From contig NZ_PSTZ01000011.1 in NCBI RefSeq assembly GCF_002931555.1, forward strand, positions 1-64,000: 64,000 nt of DNA, given 5' to 3'. A model generated the notes under the pieces. It worked only from the letters and a program-made list of their open reading frames with translations. It was not told the DNA's origin and ran no database searches. Of this stretch, positions 8,520 to 17,007 are shown one piece after another. The translations under genes and the position numbers were made by a program. Each line of letters opens with the position of its first letter. Within the stretch, counting starts at the first letter, position 1. Source of the DNA: Pseudoclavibacter sp. RFBB5 (GTDB taxonomy: Bacteria > Actinomycetota > Actinomycetes > Actinomycetales > Microbacteriaceae).

Positions 8520-8553
8520 GAGCACCCTCCCTTGGTGTCGGGGCGCGCCTGGT

Positions 8554-9291
8554 TCACACGCACGGGGTGACGAGGGGCACGCCCGCGACGGTGATCTCGA
8601 CGAGGTCGCCCGGTTGGGCGGGGAACGCCGACTTGGGGGCGCCCGTCATGATGATGTCGCCGGGCCCGAGTGGCACCCAGCTCGTGACGTAGGCGACGCA
8701 CTCGGCAACGCCGGCGGGCAGCTCATGGCTGCCGGTGAGCACCTTGCGCTCGCCGTTGATGCGGACCTCGAGCTCGGCGCTCGCAAGGTCGGCGCTCGTC
8801 TCGATCCACGGTCCGAGCGGCGTGTAGCCGACGCCGCCCTTGCCCTCGAAGTTGCGCGGGTCGACGCTGCCGCGCTCGGGGTTGGAGATGTCGTTGACGG
8901 CGGTGAGGCCGAAGATGACGGTGTGGGCGTCCTCGGCGGGCACGTCGGCCGCGTCACGACCGATGACGATGCACACCTCCCCCTCGATGACGACCTTGCC
9001 GACGTTGCGGCGCAGCTCGACGGGGGTGCCGCTCGGCACGACCGTCCGGGGGCTCTTCAGCCAGGCCTGCACGGGTGAGGGATGCTCTGGCCCGTTCTGC
9101 GCGATGCCGACGACGATGCGCGGCTCGGCCGGCGCGAGCAGCGTCGCGTCGGCGACCGGATCGCCCTGCCGCGCGGGTTCCTCCCCGCGCGCGAAGGCCT
9201 CGTAGGGGTCACTGCACGGCACCCACGAGTCGCCCTCGGCGAACGCGTGCGTGACCGTTCCGTCACTGGTCTGGATCCTGGAGATTCGCAT
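8554..9291 (-). CDS. Fumarylacetoacetate hydrolase family protein
   Basis: The protein has 245 residues from ATG 9291, whose start overlaps the preceding stop (TGATG). It is a single FAH/MhpD-like domain: IVVGIAQNGPEH, the metal-binding VIEGEVCIVIGR, FGLTAVNDISNPE, KGGVGYTPLGPW and GPGDIIMTGAPKSAF. Family members hydrolyse or decarboxylate diketo or 2-keto-3-deoxy acids using Mg2+. Here it is sandwiched in a sugar-acid operon between gluconate 5-dehydrogenase-like and idonate dehydrogenase genes, so a keto-sugar-acid substrate is likely, but the reaction is not established by sequence. Confidence 0.85.
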   Translation of the reverse strand: MRISRIQTSDGTVTHAFAEGDSWVPCSDPYEAFARGEEPARQGDPVADATLLAPAEPRIVVGIAQNGPEHPSPVQAWLKSPRTVVPSGTPVELRRNVGKVVIEGEVCIVIGRDAADVPAEDAHTVIFGLTAVNDISNPERGSVDPRNFEGKGGVGYTPLGPWIETSADLASAELEVRINGERKVLTGSHELPAGVAECVAYVTSWVPLGPGDIIMTGAPKSAFPAQPGDLVEITVAGVPLVTPCV

Positions 9292-10088
9292 CACACAACC
9301 GCCGTCATTCCGCCATCGACATAGATCGTCTGGCCGTTCACGAACGCCGAAGCGTCACTGGAGAGGAACACGAGCGTACCGACAAGCTCATCCACGTGGC
9401 CCCAACGCCCGGCCGGGGTGCGCTGCGCGACCCAGGCTGAGAACTCTGCGTCGTCGACGAGCGCCTTGGTGAGCTCGGTGGCGAAGTAGCCGGGCGCGAG
9501 CGCGTTCACCGTGATCCCCGACGGGGCGAGGTCGGCGCAGAGCCCCTTCGTGAGCATCACGATGGCGCCCTTCGTCGCGCTGTACGGCGCGATCGAGGGC
9601 CGGGCGATCTGCGACTGCACGCTGCCGATGTTGACGATCTTCCCGCTGCCCCGCGATTGCATGCCTCTGGCCACCCGTCGCGAGAGGAGGAACGCGCTCG
9701 TGAGGTTCGTGGCGAGCAGCTCGTGCCAGTCGGCATCGGAGAACTCGGCGATCGGGGCGCGCCGCTGGATGCCCGCGTTGTTGACGAGGATGTCGACGGT
9801 GCCGATGCTCGCCTCGAGTTCGCTGATACCCGCATCCACCGCCGCCGCGTCGGTCACGTCGAAGGTCGAGACGATCGGCTCGGACGCTGTGCCCGCGAGG
9901 CCGAGCGTCTCGGCGATGGATGCGGCGGTGCGCTCTGCCTTCGCTCGGTCGCGCCCGTGCACCACCACCCGCGCGCCCGCTGCTGCGAGACCGCCCGCGA
10001 GTGCGCGGCCGATGCCCTGGCTCGACCCCGTGACGAGGGCCGTCCGCCCGGTCAGATCGAACGACTTGAGTCCGACCGGCAGGCTCAT
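9291..10088 (-). CDS. idnO: SDR family oxidoreductase, gluconate 5-dehydrogenase-like
   Basis: This classical short-chain dehydrogenase has 265 residues. It shows the nucleotide-binding TGSSQGIG (20-27), NNAGI (103-107), catalytic Ser156, Tyr169 and Lys173 (PYSATKGA) and the C-terminal YVDGGMTAV. The N-terminal GLKSFDLTGRTALVTGSSQG is typical of gluconate 5-dehydrogenases, which reduce 5-ketogluconate to gluconate with NAD(P)H. The start ATG overlaps the transporter stop (ATGA) and its stop overlaps the FAH gene start, so it is translationally coupled. With IdnD and GntK it completes idonate to 6-phosphogluconate. Confidence 0.85.
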   Translation of the reverse strand: MSLPVGLKSFDLTGRTALVTGSSQGIGRALAGGLAAAGARVVVHGRDRAKAERTAASIAETLGLAGTASEPIVSTFDVTDAAAVDAGISELEASIGTVDILVNNAGIQRRAPIAEFSDADWHELLATNLTSAFLLSRRVARGMQSRGSGKIVNIGSVQSQIARPSIAPYSATKGAIVMLTKGLCADLAPSGITVNALAPGYFATELTKALVDDAEFSAWVAQRTPAGRWGHVDELVGTLVFLSSDASAFVNGQTIYVDGGMTAVV

Positions 10089-11515
10089 CGCCCGCTCCCG
10101 GCCGCAACCGGCGCGGCCTCGTAGACATCCTGCAGGTCGATCAAACCGGTGTCCTCTTCGTCGGTGGAGACACGGATCGCGTCCTCCTTGCGGAGCAGGT
10201 CGCGCCCCTTCGTCTCGGGGACGAGGAACGTCGCTGCGGTGGTGATGGCGGCGAGCGTCGCGAGGTAGAGCCCCATGACCACCCAGTTTCCGCCGGTGAG
10301 GGTGAGCAGCCAGGTGCCGAGCACACCGGCGAGGCCGCCGGCGAGCACCGCGGAGATCTCTCGTGCCATCGCGACACCGAGATAGCGGTGCTTGTTGCCG
10401 AACAGTTCGGGGAGCATGGCGCACTGCGGTCCGAGCATCGAGTTGACGGCCACGCCGATGCCCACCGCGATGACCGCGATCGTGAGCGGCCCGTTGCCGA
10501 GCGAGAGCATCCACCAGGCAGGGAAGGCGAAGAGCAGCATGAACACCGCTCCGAAGCGGTAGACGGCGCGGCGGCCGAACTTGTCGGAGAGGTGGCCGGT
10601 GAGGGGCACCGAGAAGATGCCGATGAGCGAGCCGATCGTGACACCCCACGTTGCGACGCCACGGTCGACGGGGTTCGCGATGAAGGTGCCCGCCACGAAC
10701 GCGAGCGACACGTTCTGGAAGATGTACGAGCCGCCGTTCTCGGCCATGCGAAGGCCGATGCCGGTGATGACGCCTGGCATGCCGCGCGTGAAGATCTCGC
10801 GGATGGGGCGGTCGGAGACCTGGTCGCTCTTCTCGAGCTCGACGAACGTCGGCGTCTCGCGGAGGCGCATGCGGATGAAGAGCGCGACGAGGATGAGCAG
10901 GAACGATGCGAGGAACGGCACACGCCAGCCCCAAGAGAGGAACGCCTCGTCCGGCATGAGGGTCAGGAGGCTGAAGACGACGGCGGCGAGGAGGGTGCCG
11001 GCCTGGATGCCCACGAAGGGCAGCGCCGAGAAGAAGCCGCGACGCTTGACGGGGGCGTACTCGGCCATGAGCACGGTGGCTCCGGCCTGCTCGGCTCCGG
11101 CGCCGAAGCCCTGAGCCAGGCGCAGCAGCACGAGCAGCGCTGGAGCCCAGAGGCCGATGGTCTCGTAGGTGGGGAGAAGCCCGATGGCCGTCGAGGCGCC
11201 GCCCATGAGGAGGATGGTGATGACGAGCACGCCCTTGCGGCCGAGGCGGTCGCCCATGGTGCCGAAGAAGAGGCCGCCGAAGGGGCGGGCGACGAAGCCG
11301 ACGCCGTAGATCGCGAAGGCGCCGATGACGGCGACGGCCGGGTCGCTCTGGTCGAAGAAGAGCTTGTTGAAGACGAGCGCCGTCATGAGCCCGTAGAGCG
11401 CGAAGTCGAAGTACTCCAGGGCGGAGCCGATGCTGGAGGCCAGCGTGGCTCGGCGCAGGTTGTCGGCGTACTCCGGGTCGTCGGACGGCACGGGGGGCCG
11501 GGGGGTCTCAGTCAC
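10085..11515 (-). CDS. MFS transporter of the metabolite:H+ symporter (MHS) family
   Basis: The protein has 476 residues from GTG 11515, which has AAAGGAGATG as ribosome site. It is a 12-helix major facilitator with MHS signatures: SALEYFDFALYG, the loop motif GDRLGRKGV after helix 2, RLAQGFGAGAEQAG, and GHLSDKFGRR after helix 8. MHS members import small organic acids such as citrate, proline or ketoglutarate with protons. As first gene of the idn operon, and preceded by an IclR-type palindrome at 11614-11629, it most likely imports the hexonate that the downstream enzymes degrade. The substrate is inferred from context. Confidence 0.88.
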   Translation of the reverse strand: MTETPRPPVPSDDPEYADNLRRATLASSIGSALEYFDFALYGLMTALVFNKLFFDQSDPAVAVIGAFAIYGVGFVARPFGGLFFGTMGDRLGRKGVLVITILLMGGASTAIGLLPTYETIGLWAPALLVLLRLAQGFGAGAEQAGATVLMAEYAPVKRRGFFSALPFVGIQAGTLLAAVVFSLLTLMPDEAFLSWGWRVPFLASFLLILVALFIRMRLRETPTFVELEKSDQVSDRPIREIFTRGMPGVITGIGLRMAENGGSYIFQNVSLAFVAGTFIANPVDRGVATWGVTIGSLIGIFSVPLTGHLSDKFGRRAVYRFGAVFMLLFAFPAWWMLSLGNGPLTIAVIAVGIGVAVNSMLGPQCAMLPELFGNKHRYLGVAMAREISAVLAGGLAGVLGTWLLTLTGGNWVVMGLYLATLAAITTAATFLVPETKGRDLLRKEDAIRVSTDEEDTGLIDLQDVYEAAPVAAGSGR

Positions 11516-11613
11516 GGAACATCTCCTTTGATGTGCGGATTGCCGCGGCGTGGGTGACCGAGGCGTCCGGTGGTGCATGCTTCTCACCCCAAGCTAACAC
11601 TCCACTGGACGAC

Positions 11614-11629
11614 GTTCAACACTTTGAAC
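11614..11629. promoter_or_regulatory. Palindromic operator of the sugar-acid operon
   Basis: GTTCAA-CACT-TTGAAC is a perfect inverted repeat 99 bases upstream of the transporter start. A near-copy lies at 13635-13650 in the other promoter region of the locus. The IclR-family gene between them is the likely binder. Confidence 0.7.
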
Positions 11630-11655
11630 GCGACGGTTTCGTGAGACCTGGGGAA

Positions 11656-12468
11656 CTACCTCCCGGCGAGCGGGTTCGTGAGCTCCTTGGCAGCCTCGAT
11701 GAGCGCCTCGCCGACCCTCGCGACGTGCTCTTCACTCGCGAGCTCCGTCGGCAGCGCGGCCCCGAGCGCGAACGGAGGATCGCTCGGCGACCAGGAAGCG
11801 AGCGGCACCGCGACCCCCGTCACCCCGCCGACCGAGCCGTTCGCGTCGATCGAGTAGCCGCGCTCACGCGCGACCGCGAGGCAGTCGAGCAGCTCCTGCG
11901 TCGTGCCGATGCTCTGCGGCGTCAGCTTCGGGAAGGGTGCGGATGCGCCCACGAGGTCGACAACCTCCTCGTCGTCCAGGCGCATGAGCAATGCCCGGCC
12001 GGACGCGGTGAGAGCCGCTGGCAGGCGCGACCCGAGCGGAGTGCCCAGCTGATAGCGTCGCCGCCCCTCGTGCCGGGCGAGGTAGACCGTGTCAGGCCCG
12101 TCGAGCATGACCACCTGCACCAGTTCACTGCGCAGCACCAGCGATGCGTCGCACACCCCGAAGAACTCGCGGATCTGGTTGAACTGCTGCGCGTAGGCTC
12201 CGCCGAGCTCGGCCGTGCGCCTGCCGAGCTGGTACCCCTGCGGCACGCGCTGCAGCATCCGCCCTTCCTCGAGCACCGTCACGAGGTTCGCCGTCGAGGA
12301 CTTCGCGATGCCGAGGGCTCTCGCGATATCGCTGAGCGTCATGGGCGCGCCGTCCGCCTCGGCGAGCAGCGTCAGGATGCGCAGCGAGCGCGTGACGGCG
12401 GGCGCGAGGTCGCGCTCCGGTGCGTCCTGCTCGCCGGTCTTCGGTGATGCATCCGTTGCGTCTGGCAC
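11656..12468 (-). CDS. IclR family transcriptional regulator
   Basis: The protein has 270 residues from GTG 12468. The N-terminal winged helix-turn-helix spans about residues 25-85 (VTRSLRILTLLAEADG, then LSDIARALGIAKSSTANLV). The C-terminal IclR effector domain follows (DTVYLARHEGRR, LTASGRALLM, RGYSIDANGSVGGVTGVAVPL). It lies just upstream of the idn operon and 64 bases after the 2-hydroxyacid dehydrogenase gene on the same strand, so the two may be co-transcribed. The paired palindromes at 11614 and 13635 are its presumed targets. IclR proteins respond to small acids; a sugar acid is a reasonable guess. Confidence 0.9.
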   Translation of the reverse strand: MPDATDASPKTGEQDAPERDLAPAVTRSLRILTLLAEADGAPMTLSDIARALGIAKSSTANLVTVLEEGRMLQRVPQGYQLGRRTAELGGAYAQQFNQIREFFGVCDASLVLRSELVQVVMLDGPDTVYLARHEGRRRYQLGTPLGSRLPAALTASGRALLMRLDDEEVVDLVGASAPFPKLTPQSIGTTQELLDCLAVARERGYSIDANGSVGGVTGVAVPLASWSPSDPPFALGAALPTELASEEHVARVGEALIEAAKELTNPLAGR

Positions 12469-12532
12469 GGCGCCGCCCCTCGTGGTGAAACGTCCGGTGC
12501 TCGTCACGCTGCGACGAGCACCGGCCGTGGAA

Positions 12533-13591
12533 TCAGTAGAACTCGACGATATCGACAACGTTCTTGAGCGGCTCGCCGTCGAGGAGCCTGCGCGCGTTCT
12601 CGGCGAAGAGCTTCGCGATGCGCGGCTCCTCGGCGCTCGAGAGTGCGGCCGTGTGCGGGCTGACGAGCACGTTCGGATGCGACCAGAGCGGACTCCCGGT
12701 CGGCAGCGGCTCGACCTCGAAGACGTCGAGCGCGGCGAAGCCGACGCGGCCGTCATCGAGCGCCTCAAGCAGCGCGGACTCGTCGATGACCGTTCCACGC
12801 CCCACGTTCGAGACGATGACGCCTGGCTTCACGTTCGCGAAGACCTCGGCGCTGAGCAGACCGGTCGTGGCGTCGGTTCCGGGGAGGGTGACGACGATCG
12901 CGTCGGCTTCGGACACCGCGGACGCGAGCTCATCGATGGGCACGAGGCGGTCGACACCCTCGACGGCCTCGCCGCTGCGCGTCGTGCCGAGCACGGTTGC
13001 GCCGAGCGCCGAGAACTTCGCTGCGGCCGCCTTGCCGATGCCGCCGAGCCCGACGATGAGCACGGTCATCTCATCGAGCTGGCGCATCTCCCAGCGGTCC
13101 GTCCACCGCTTGGCCACCTGCTGCTGCTGGAGACGCGGGAGGTCCTTCGCCCCGGCGAGGACACCGAAGAGCGCGAACTCCGCGAGGGTTCCTCCGTGGA
13201 CGCCGGCGCTCGTCGTGAAGACGATGCGCTCGAGCGCATCCTGGTCGAGACCGGCAGCCTTCACCTGCCCGCCGCCGCCAGCGGCGGTCGCGTGCACCCA
13301 GCGGAGTCGCGGGTTCGCGGCGACGGTGCGCGCAAGGGAGGCGGGGTCGACATCGGGAAGCCCGAACAGGATGTCCGCCGAGTCGACGAGCTCGTCGAAT
13401 GCCGCCTGCTGCTCAGGAGTGCGTGTGACGCTCGGGTCGCCGGACCAGTCGGCGGGTCCGCGCATCGGACGGTAGAAGGAGTGGTCGCGCACGACCTCGA
13501 GGCGGGGCTCGAGACGCTCGATGAGCTGGCACAGCTCTTCGCTCAGGTCGACGGCGACGACCGCGCGCAGTGTCTGGGGGCTGTCAGTCAT
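12533..13591 (-). CDS. D-isomer specific 2-hydroxyacid dehydrogenase
   Basis: This 352-residue NAD(P)-dependent dehydrogenase has the nucleotide motif VGLGGIGKAAA (from residue 180) and the catalytic trio Arg265 (NVGRGTV), Glu294 (FEVEPLP) and His313 (SPHTAAL). The family reduces 2-keto acids such as hydroxypyruvate, glyoxylate or 2-ketogluconate. The setting, divergent from a 3-hydroxyisobutyrate dehydrogenase-like gene and next to the idn operon, favours a 2-keto sugar acid or a C3 product. A poly-Gly stretch at 105-108 (AGGGGQV) replaces the more usual residues before the hinge and is slightly odd. Confidence 0.9.
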   Translation of the reverse strand: MTDSPQTLRAVVAVDLSEELCQLIERLEPRLEVVRDHSFYRPMRGPADWSGDPSVTRTPEQQAAFDELVDSADILFGLPDVDPASLARTVAANPRLRWVHATAAGGGGQVKAAGLDQDALERIVFTTSAGVHGGTLAEFALFGVLAGAKDLPRLQQQQVAKRWTDRWEMRQLDEMTVLIVGLGGIGKAAAAKFSALGATVLGTTRSGEAVEGVDRLVPIDELASAVSEADAIVVTLPGTDATTGLLSAEVFANVKPGVIVSNVGRGTVIDESALLEALDDGRVGFAALDVFEVEPLPTGSPLWSHPNVLVSPHTAALSSAEEPRIAKLFAENARRLLDGEPLKNVVDIVEFY

Positions 13592-13634
13592 AGGATCCTC
13601 TTCGATTCGGTGGCGACAGGGAGAGCTTACGCTG

Positions 13635-13650
13635 ATTCAACACTGTGAAC
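13635..13650. promoter_or_regulatory. Second copy of the IclR-type palindrome
   Basis: ATTCAA-CACT-GTGAAC matches the operator at 11614-11629 at 14 of 16 positions, with the same CACT centre. It lies between the divergent 2-hydroxyacid dehydrogenase and reductase genes. An overlapping weaker repeat, GAACA to TGTTC (13647-13651 and 13665-13669), may be a second site. Confidence 0.65.
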
Positions 13651-13688
13651 ACTGTCCTACACAATGTTCTCGGGGCTAGGGTGTGCTC

Positions 13689-14576
13689 ATGACCACTGCT
13701 GCTCACTCCCCTCGCGTCGGCGTCCTCGGCCTCGGCGCCATGGGCCTGCCGATGGCGGGCCACCTGCTCTCTGCACACGGCACGCTGCACCTCACCGGCC
13801 GCCGCCCCGAGCGAGCGGCCGAGCTCGTCTCCGCCGGGGCCACCTGGCATAAGACACCGCGCGAGCTGGCCGCCGCCAGCGACGCGGTCCTCGTGATGCT
13901 GCCCGACCTGCCCGAGCTCGAGGCCGTGCTCGGCGGCGAAGACGGACTCCTCGCCGGCGCCGGCGAACTGCTCATCATGGTCGGATCGACCGTGTCGCCG
14001 ACCGGGCTCCGCGAGCTGGCCGACCGCCTCGCCGCCGAAACCGACGGCCGAGTGCGCGTCGTCGACTCCCCCGTCTCCGGCGGGGAGGACGGCGCGAAGG
14101 CCGGCACGCTCTCCATCATGCTCGGCGGCCCGGACGACGACGTCGCCACCGCCGCGAGCATCCTGAACACCTGCGGCCGCCCGGTGCACCTCGGTCCGCT
14201 CGGCGCGGGCGAGGTCGCGAAGGCCTGCAACCAGATGATCGTCTCGTCCACGATCCTGGCCCTCGGGGAGGCGAGCGTCCTCGCCGAACGAAGCGGCATC
14301 GACCTCGACGTGCTCTGGGATCTGCTGGGCGGCGGCTACGCCGGCTCGAACCTGCTCGAGAGCAGGCGGGAGAAGCTCGTCTCCGGCGACGACTCCCCCT
14401 CCGGCGTCGCGAAGTACATGGTCAAGGACCTCACCTTCGCCGCCGACGTGGCGTCGGCCACAGGCACGAACACCGTGCTGCTCCCAACCCTCCGGGCGGC
14501 CTTCGACGAGCTCGTGGATGCTGGCCTCGGCGAGCGGGACATCGCCGTCACGAGGCGGTTCATCGCCGACCGGTGA
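13689..14576 (+). CDS. NAD(P)-dependent 3-hydroxyisobutyrate/tartronate semialdehyde reductase-like
   Basis: The protein has 295 residues from ATG 13689; a GTG two codons earlier is possible. It belongs to the beta-hydroxyacid dehydrogenase family: VGVLGLGAMGLPMA (10-23), substrate motif DSPVSGGEDGAKAGTLSIM (126-144), and catalytic Lys178 in GEVAKACNQM. Members include 3-hydroxyisobutyrate dehydrogenase, tartronate semialdehyde reductase and 6-phosphogluconate-like enzymes. The shared operator with the sugar-acid operon suggests a role in hexonate or glycerate metabolism. Sequence alone does not decide the substrate. Confidence 0.85.
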   Translation: MTTAAHSPRVGVLGLGAMGLPMAGHLLSAHGTLHLTGRRPERAAELVSAGATWHKTPRELAAASDAVLVMLPDLPELEAVLGGEDGLLAGAGELLIMVGSTVSPTGLRELADRLAAETDGRVRVVDSPVSGGEDGAKAGTLSIMLGGPDDDVATAASILNTCGRPVHLGPLGAGEVAKACNQMIVSSTILALGEASVLAERSGIDLDVLWDLLGGGYAGSNLLESRREKLVSGDDSPSGVAKYMVKDLTFAADVASATGTNTVLLPTLRAAFDELVDAGLGERDIAVTRRFIADR

Positions 14577-14597
14577 GGGCTCTCACGCCCGTCGAGC

Positions 14598-14990
14598 TCA
14601 GGCGAACGGCACCGCTGCGAGGACGCTGACGCGCTGCTGTCCCGCCGGTGGCGTGAAGGTCACGGTGCTGCCGACCGTGCTGCCGACGAGCGCCCGGCCC
14701 AGAGGCGAGTCGGCTGAATAGACATCGACCTCGACCGTGGGATCCAGCCCGGCGAGCGCTCGACTGCCGAGCAGGAACGTCGCCTCCCGACCGGTGCTCT
14801 CGAAGCGGACGCTCACCTGCATGCCCGGCTCGACACGGCCGTCGTCGGGCTTCGCCGCCACCTCGGCGTGCTCGATGAGCCCACGCAGCTCGCGGGCTCG
14901 CGCCGACGACTGGGCACCTCCGCGCGTCAATTCGGCGAGTTCTTCCTGAAGTCGCTGCAATGCCGTCGGCGTCATCCAGATCTTTTCCAC
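14598..14990 (-). CDS. GreA/GreB family elongation factor-like protein
   Basis: The protein has 130 residues from GTG 14990. That start has GGAGG 5 bases upstream and gives MEKIWMTPTALQRLQEEL, a typical Gre N-terminus; the earlier ATG at 15002 overlaps the ribosome site. Residues 1-50 form a shortened coiled coil and 55-130 the FKBP-like domain (VEVDVYSADSPLGRALVGSTVGSTVTF). It is about 30 residues shorter than standard GreA (about 158-165), so it may be a Gre-like anti-pausing or competing factor rather than a full transcript-cleavage factor. The acidic pair expected at the coil tip is not obvious. Confidence 0.8.
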   Translation of the reverse strand: MEKIWMTPTALQRLQEELAELTRGGAQSSARARELRGLIEHAEVAAKPDDGRVEPGMQVSVRFESTGREATFLLGSRALAGLDPTVEVDVYSADSPLGRALVGSTVGSTVTFTPPAGQQRVSVLAAVPFA

Positions 14991-15151
14991 GACGTCCTCC
15001 ATGTGATGCCGCAACGCGGCGCGGGTAAAACCCCCAGCCTAGCCCAGAAGGCACCGGAGCGAGCGATTGGTGACGGCCGAGATATATTCCTTGAAATGGG
15101 CTATGGTCATCCGGATACCGCCAGCTGAAGAAAAGGGAAGCGAGTATTTCG

Positions 15152-15271
15152 ATGGCAGAGAGAAAATCCAGGGAAAGCGCGAAGAAGGCACCGCAGCTCA
15201 CCCTGAAGGAACGTCGGGCGCAGAAGCGCGAGAAGACGCAGGCAGCCGATCCGTTCAAGCGGAAGAGCTAG
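15152..15271 (+). CDS. Small basic protein (39 residues)
   Basis: ATG 15152 to TAG 15271 encodes MAERKSRESAKKAP followed by LKERRAQKREK and a PFKRKS end; 15 of 39 residues are Lys or Arg. An AAGGGAAGCGAG ribosome site lies about 10 bases upstream, and a lower-GC promoter-like stretch (TTGAAA near 15093) precedes it. A strong hairpin follows directly. I read it as a real small gene, perhaps a nucleic-acid-binding or ribosome-associated peptide, but no function is known to me. Confidence 0.6.
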   Translation: MAERKSRESAKKAPQLTLKERRAQKREKTQAADPFKRKS

Positions 15272-15308
15272 CCCGCCGGGCGGGCGCAGCCGCGGTGCGA
15301 CTGCGCCC
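15272..15308 (+). terminator. Hairpin terminator after the 39-residue gene
   Basis: GGGCGCAG (15282-15289) pairs with CTGCGCCC (15301-15308) over an 11-base loop, and an overlapping CCCGCCGGGCGGG palindrome starts directly at the stop codon. The position supports factor-independent termination of the small gene. Confidence 0.65.
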
Positions 15309-15421
15309 ACCCCACTCCGCCGCCGGCCGCGCCAGTGCGATTCGAGCTGACGGCCAGAGCTCGCCGGAATCGTCGATCAATACATTGTGAAGCGTCACTG
15401 CTGTGGACAAGGAGTCACGCC

Positions 15422-16000
15422 ATGACCTCGCCCGAGGCGGCCGGAGATTTCGCGGCGATCTCTCGCGGACCTCGTCGTCGCGAAATGCGTCTATTTCTGC
15501 TCGGCGACGCCCTGCCGTGCCTTTCCGCATTCTCGGCGACATATTCCCCCACCGATTGCCCGGCACCGAATTCGGTGCTTTTCGATAAGAATCCAGCCGC
15601 CGCGGTGATCGGCGCCGACGCCTCCTCCGCGACAACGCGACGCCAGCTCGCGTGGACGCTGGACTCCACGATCAGGACGGCGATCAAGCTGTCGTCGCGA
15701 CTCCCGGCGCTTCACCACGTGGTCGTCGTCCTGGACAACCCGACGCTCCCGTCCCGACTCGTCCTCAGATGGGCAGACCAGGCAGCCAATCGCATCCACG
15801 AGCAGGTCGCGCGCGAGCACGGTGACTACGTCGTCGTCACCTTCCTCGTCGTCACCGACGCAGTCGATCCCGGGACGCTTGCCGAGCGCATCCACGATCG
15901 GATCATGCAGGCACCTGCCTCTGACGTCGCAACAGCGCTGAGCTGGGATGAGGTCGAGCACGGCTCGATCGCGCAGGCCGCGATCAACGACTACCTGTGA
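15422..16000 (+). CDS. Hypothetical protein
   Basis: The protein has 192 residues from ATG 15422, preceded by AAGGAGTCACGCC. I recognise no family. It looks soluble and alpha/beta: strands with REMRLFLLGD, HHVVVVLDNP and DYVVVTFLVVTD alternate with helices. The segment from about 60 to 85 has below-average GC for the window. Its 3' end overlaps the convergent WYL regulator by 17 bases. No signal peptide or membrane helix is apparent, and no partner gene suggests a role. Confidence 0.65.
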   Translation: MTSPEAAGDFAAISRGPRRREMRLFLLGDALPCLSAFSATYSPTDCPAPNSVLFDKNPAAAVIGADASSATTRRQLAWTLDSTIRTAIKLSSRLPALHHVVVVLDNPTLPSRLVLRWADQAANRIHEQVAREHGDYVVVTFLVVTDAVDPGTLAERIHDRIMQAPASDVATALSWDEVEHGSIAQAAINDYL

Positions 16001-16991
16001 GCTCGTCTTCCTGCGCGGCCCGCTCCGTGACCCCGCCGACCCCTGCGACCCGAGAGAGCCGTCGGCGCCAATCTTCGAGCCGGTCGACGAGCTCCGGTGG
16101 CCCCACCACTTCACAGGGCGCCTCGAGCCGGGCGAGCAGGTAGACCACGTAGTCGAGTTCGTCAGTGCGCATGCGGACTTCGCTCCAGCCACCCTCGAGC
16201 TCGCTGACGCCTCCCCACTGGCCGACCTCCGCCCTCGCCAGCTCGGCCGGCACCTTCACGCGCACAACCGCCTCGTATCGCGCAGGGAGGTTCCGGATGC
16301 TGGCCTGCACGAACGCATCCGCATCACCTCCGGGGATGGGGCGGGACCCGAAGCGCTTTGGCCGAGACTCGACACGGCGCATCCGGTCAAGGCGGAATGT
16401 GCGCCAGTCGCCGGCGTCACCGTCGAACGCGACGAGGTACCAGCGCCTGGCGACGGGGACCAACGCGTGCGGCTCCACGAGGCGTTCCGAGAGCGCACCG
16501 TCGCGTTTCTCGTAGGCGAAAGCGAGCAGCGTGCGGTCGCGGCAGGCCGTGGCGACGCTCGCGAGCACGGCGACCTCCACCTGCGGCGCACCGTCGCGCG
16601 CCTGCGCCGCCGAGACCGTCGAGCCGATGCCCGCCGCCAGCTTGCGCACATGCATCGGCAGCACCGGGACGATCTTCGCGAGCGCACCGACCGCCGCATC
16701 CTGGACCCCCTGGACCCCGCTCGCCGTCACCGCCCGCAGCCCGAGCACGATCGCGAGCGCCTCCTCATCGCTGACCATGAGCGGCGGCAGCGAACCTCCC
16801 GCGCTGAGCCGATAGCCGCCGCCGAGACCGCGCGTGGTCTCCACCGGGTAGCCCAGCTCACGCAGCTGCTCGACGTCGCGGCGCAGGGTGCGCGGGCTCA
16901 CCCCGAGCTTCGTCGCGAGTTCCTCTCCGGCCCAGAACCGGTGGTTCTGGAGGAGGGTGAGGAGCTGCAGCATGCGGGAGCCGGTGGACAT
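15984..16991 (-). CDS. YafY-type WYL-domain transcriptional regulator
   Basis: The 335-residue protein has an N-terminal HTH_11 winged helix (about 3-60: MLQLLTLLQNHRFWAGEELATKLGVSPRTLRRDVEQL) and a central WYL domain (about 140-215, with RRWYLVAFDGDAGDWRTFRLDR), then a C-terminal extension. WYL domains sense nucleotide-like or other small ligands. It is divergent from the MFS gene at 17133, and a perfect 11-bp inverted repeat (17008-17034) lies 17 bases from its start codon. It therefore probably regulates itself and the transporter operon. Confidence 0.92.
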   Translation of the reverse strand: MSTGSRMLQLLTLLQNHRFWAGEELATKLGVSPRTLRRDVEQLRELGYPVETTRGLGGGYRLSAGGSLPPLMVSDEEALAIVLGLRAVTASGVQGVQDAAVGALAKIVPVLPMHVRKLAAGIGSTVSAAQARDGAPQVEVAVLASVATACRDRTLLAFAYEKRDGALSERLVEPHALVPVARRWYLVAFDGDAGDWRTFRLDRMRRVESRPKRFGSRPIPGGDADAFVQASIRNLPARYEAVVRVKVPAELARAEVGQWGGVSELEGGWSEVRMRTDELDYVVYLLARLEAPCEVVGPPELVDRLEDWRRRLSRVAGVGGVTERAAQEDELTGSR

Positions 16992-17007
16992 GAATCCATC
17001 GTACGAA

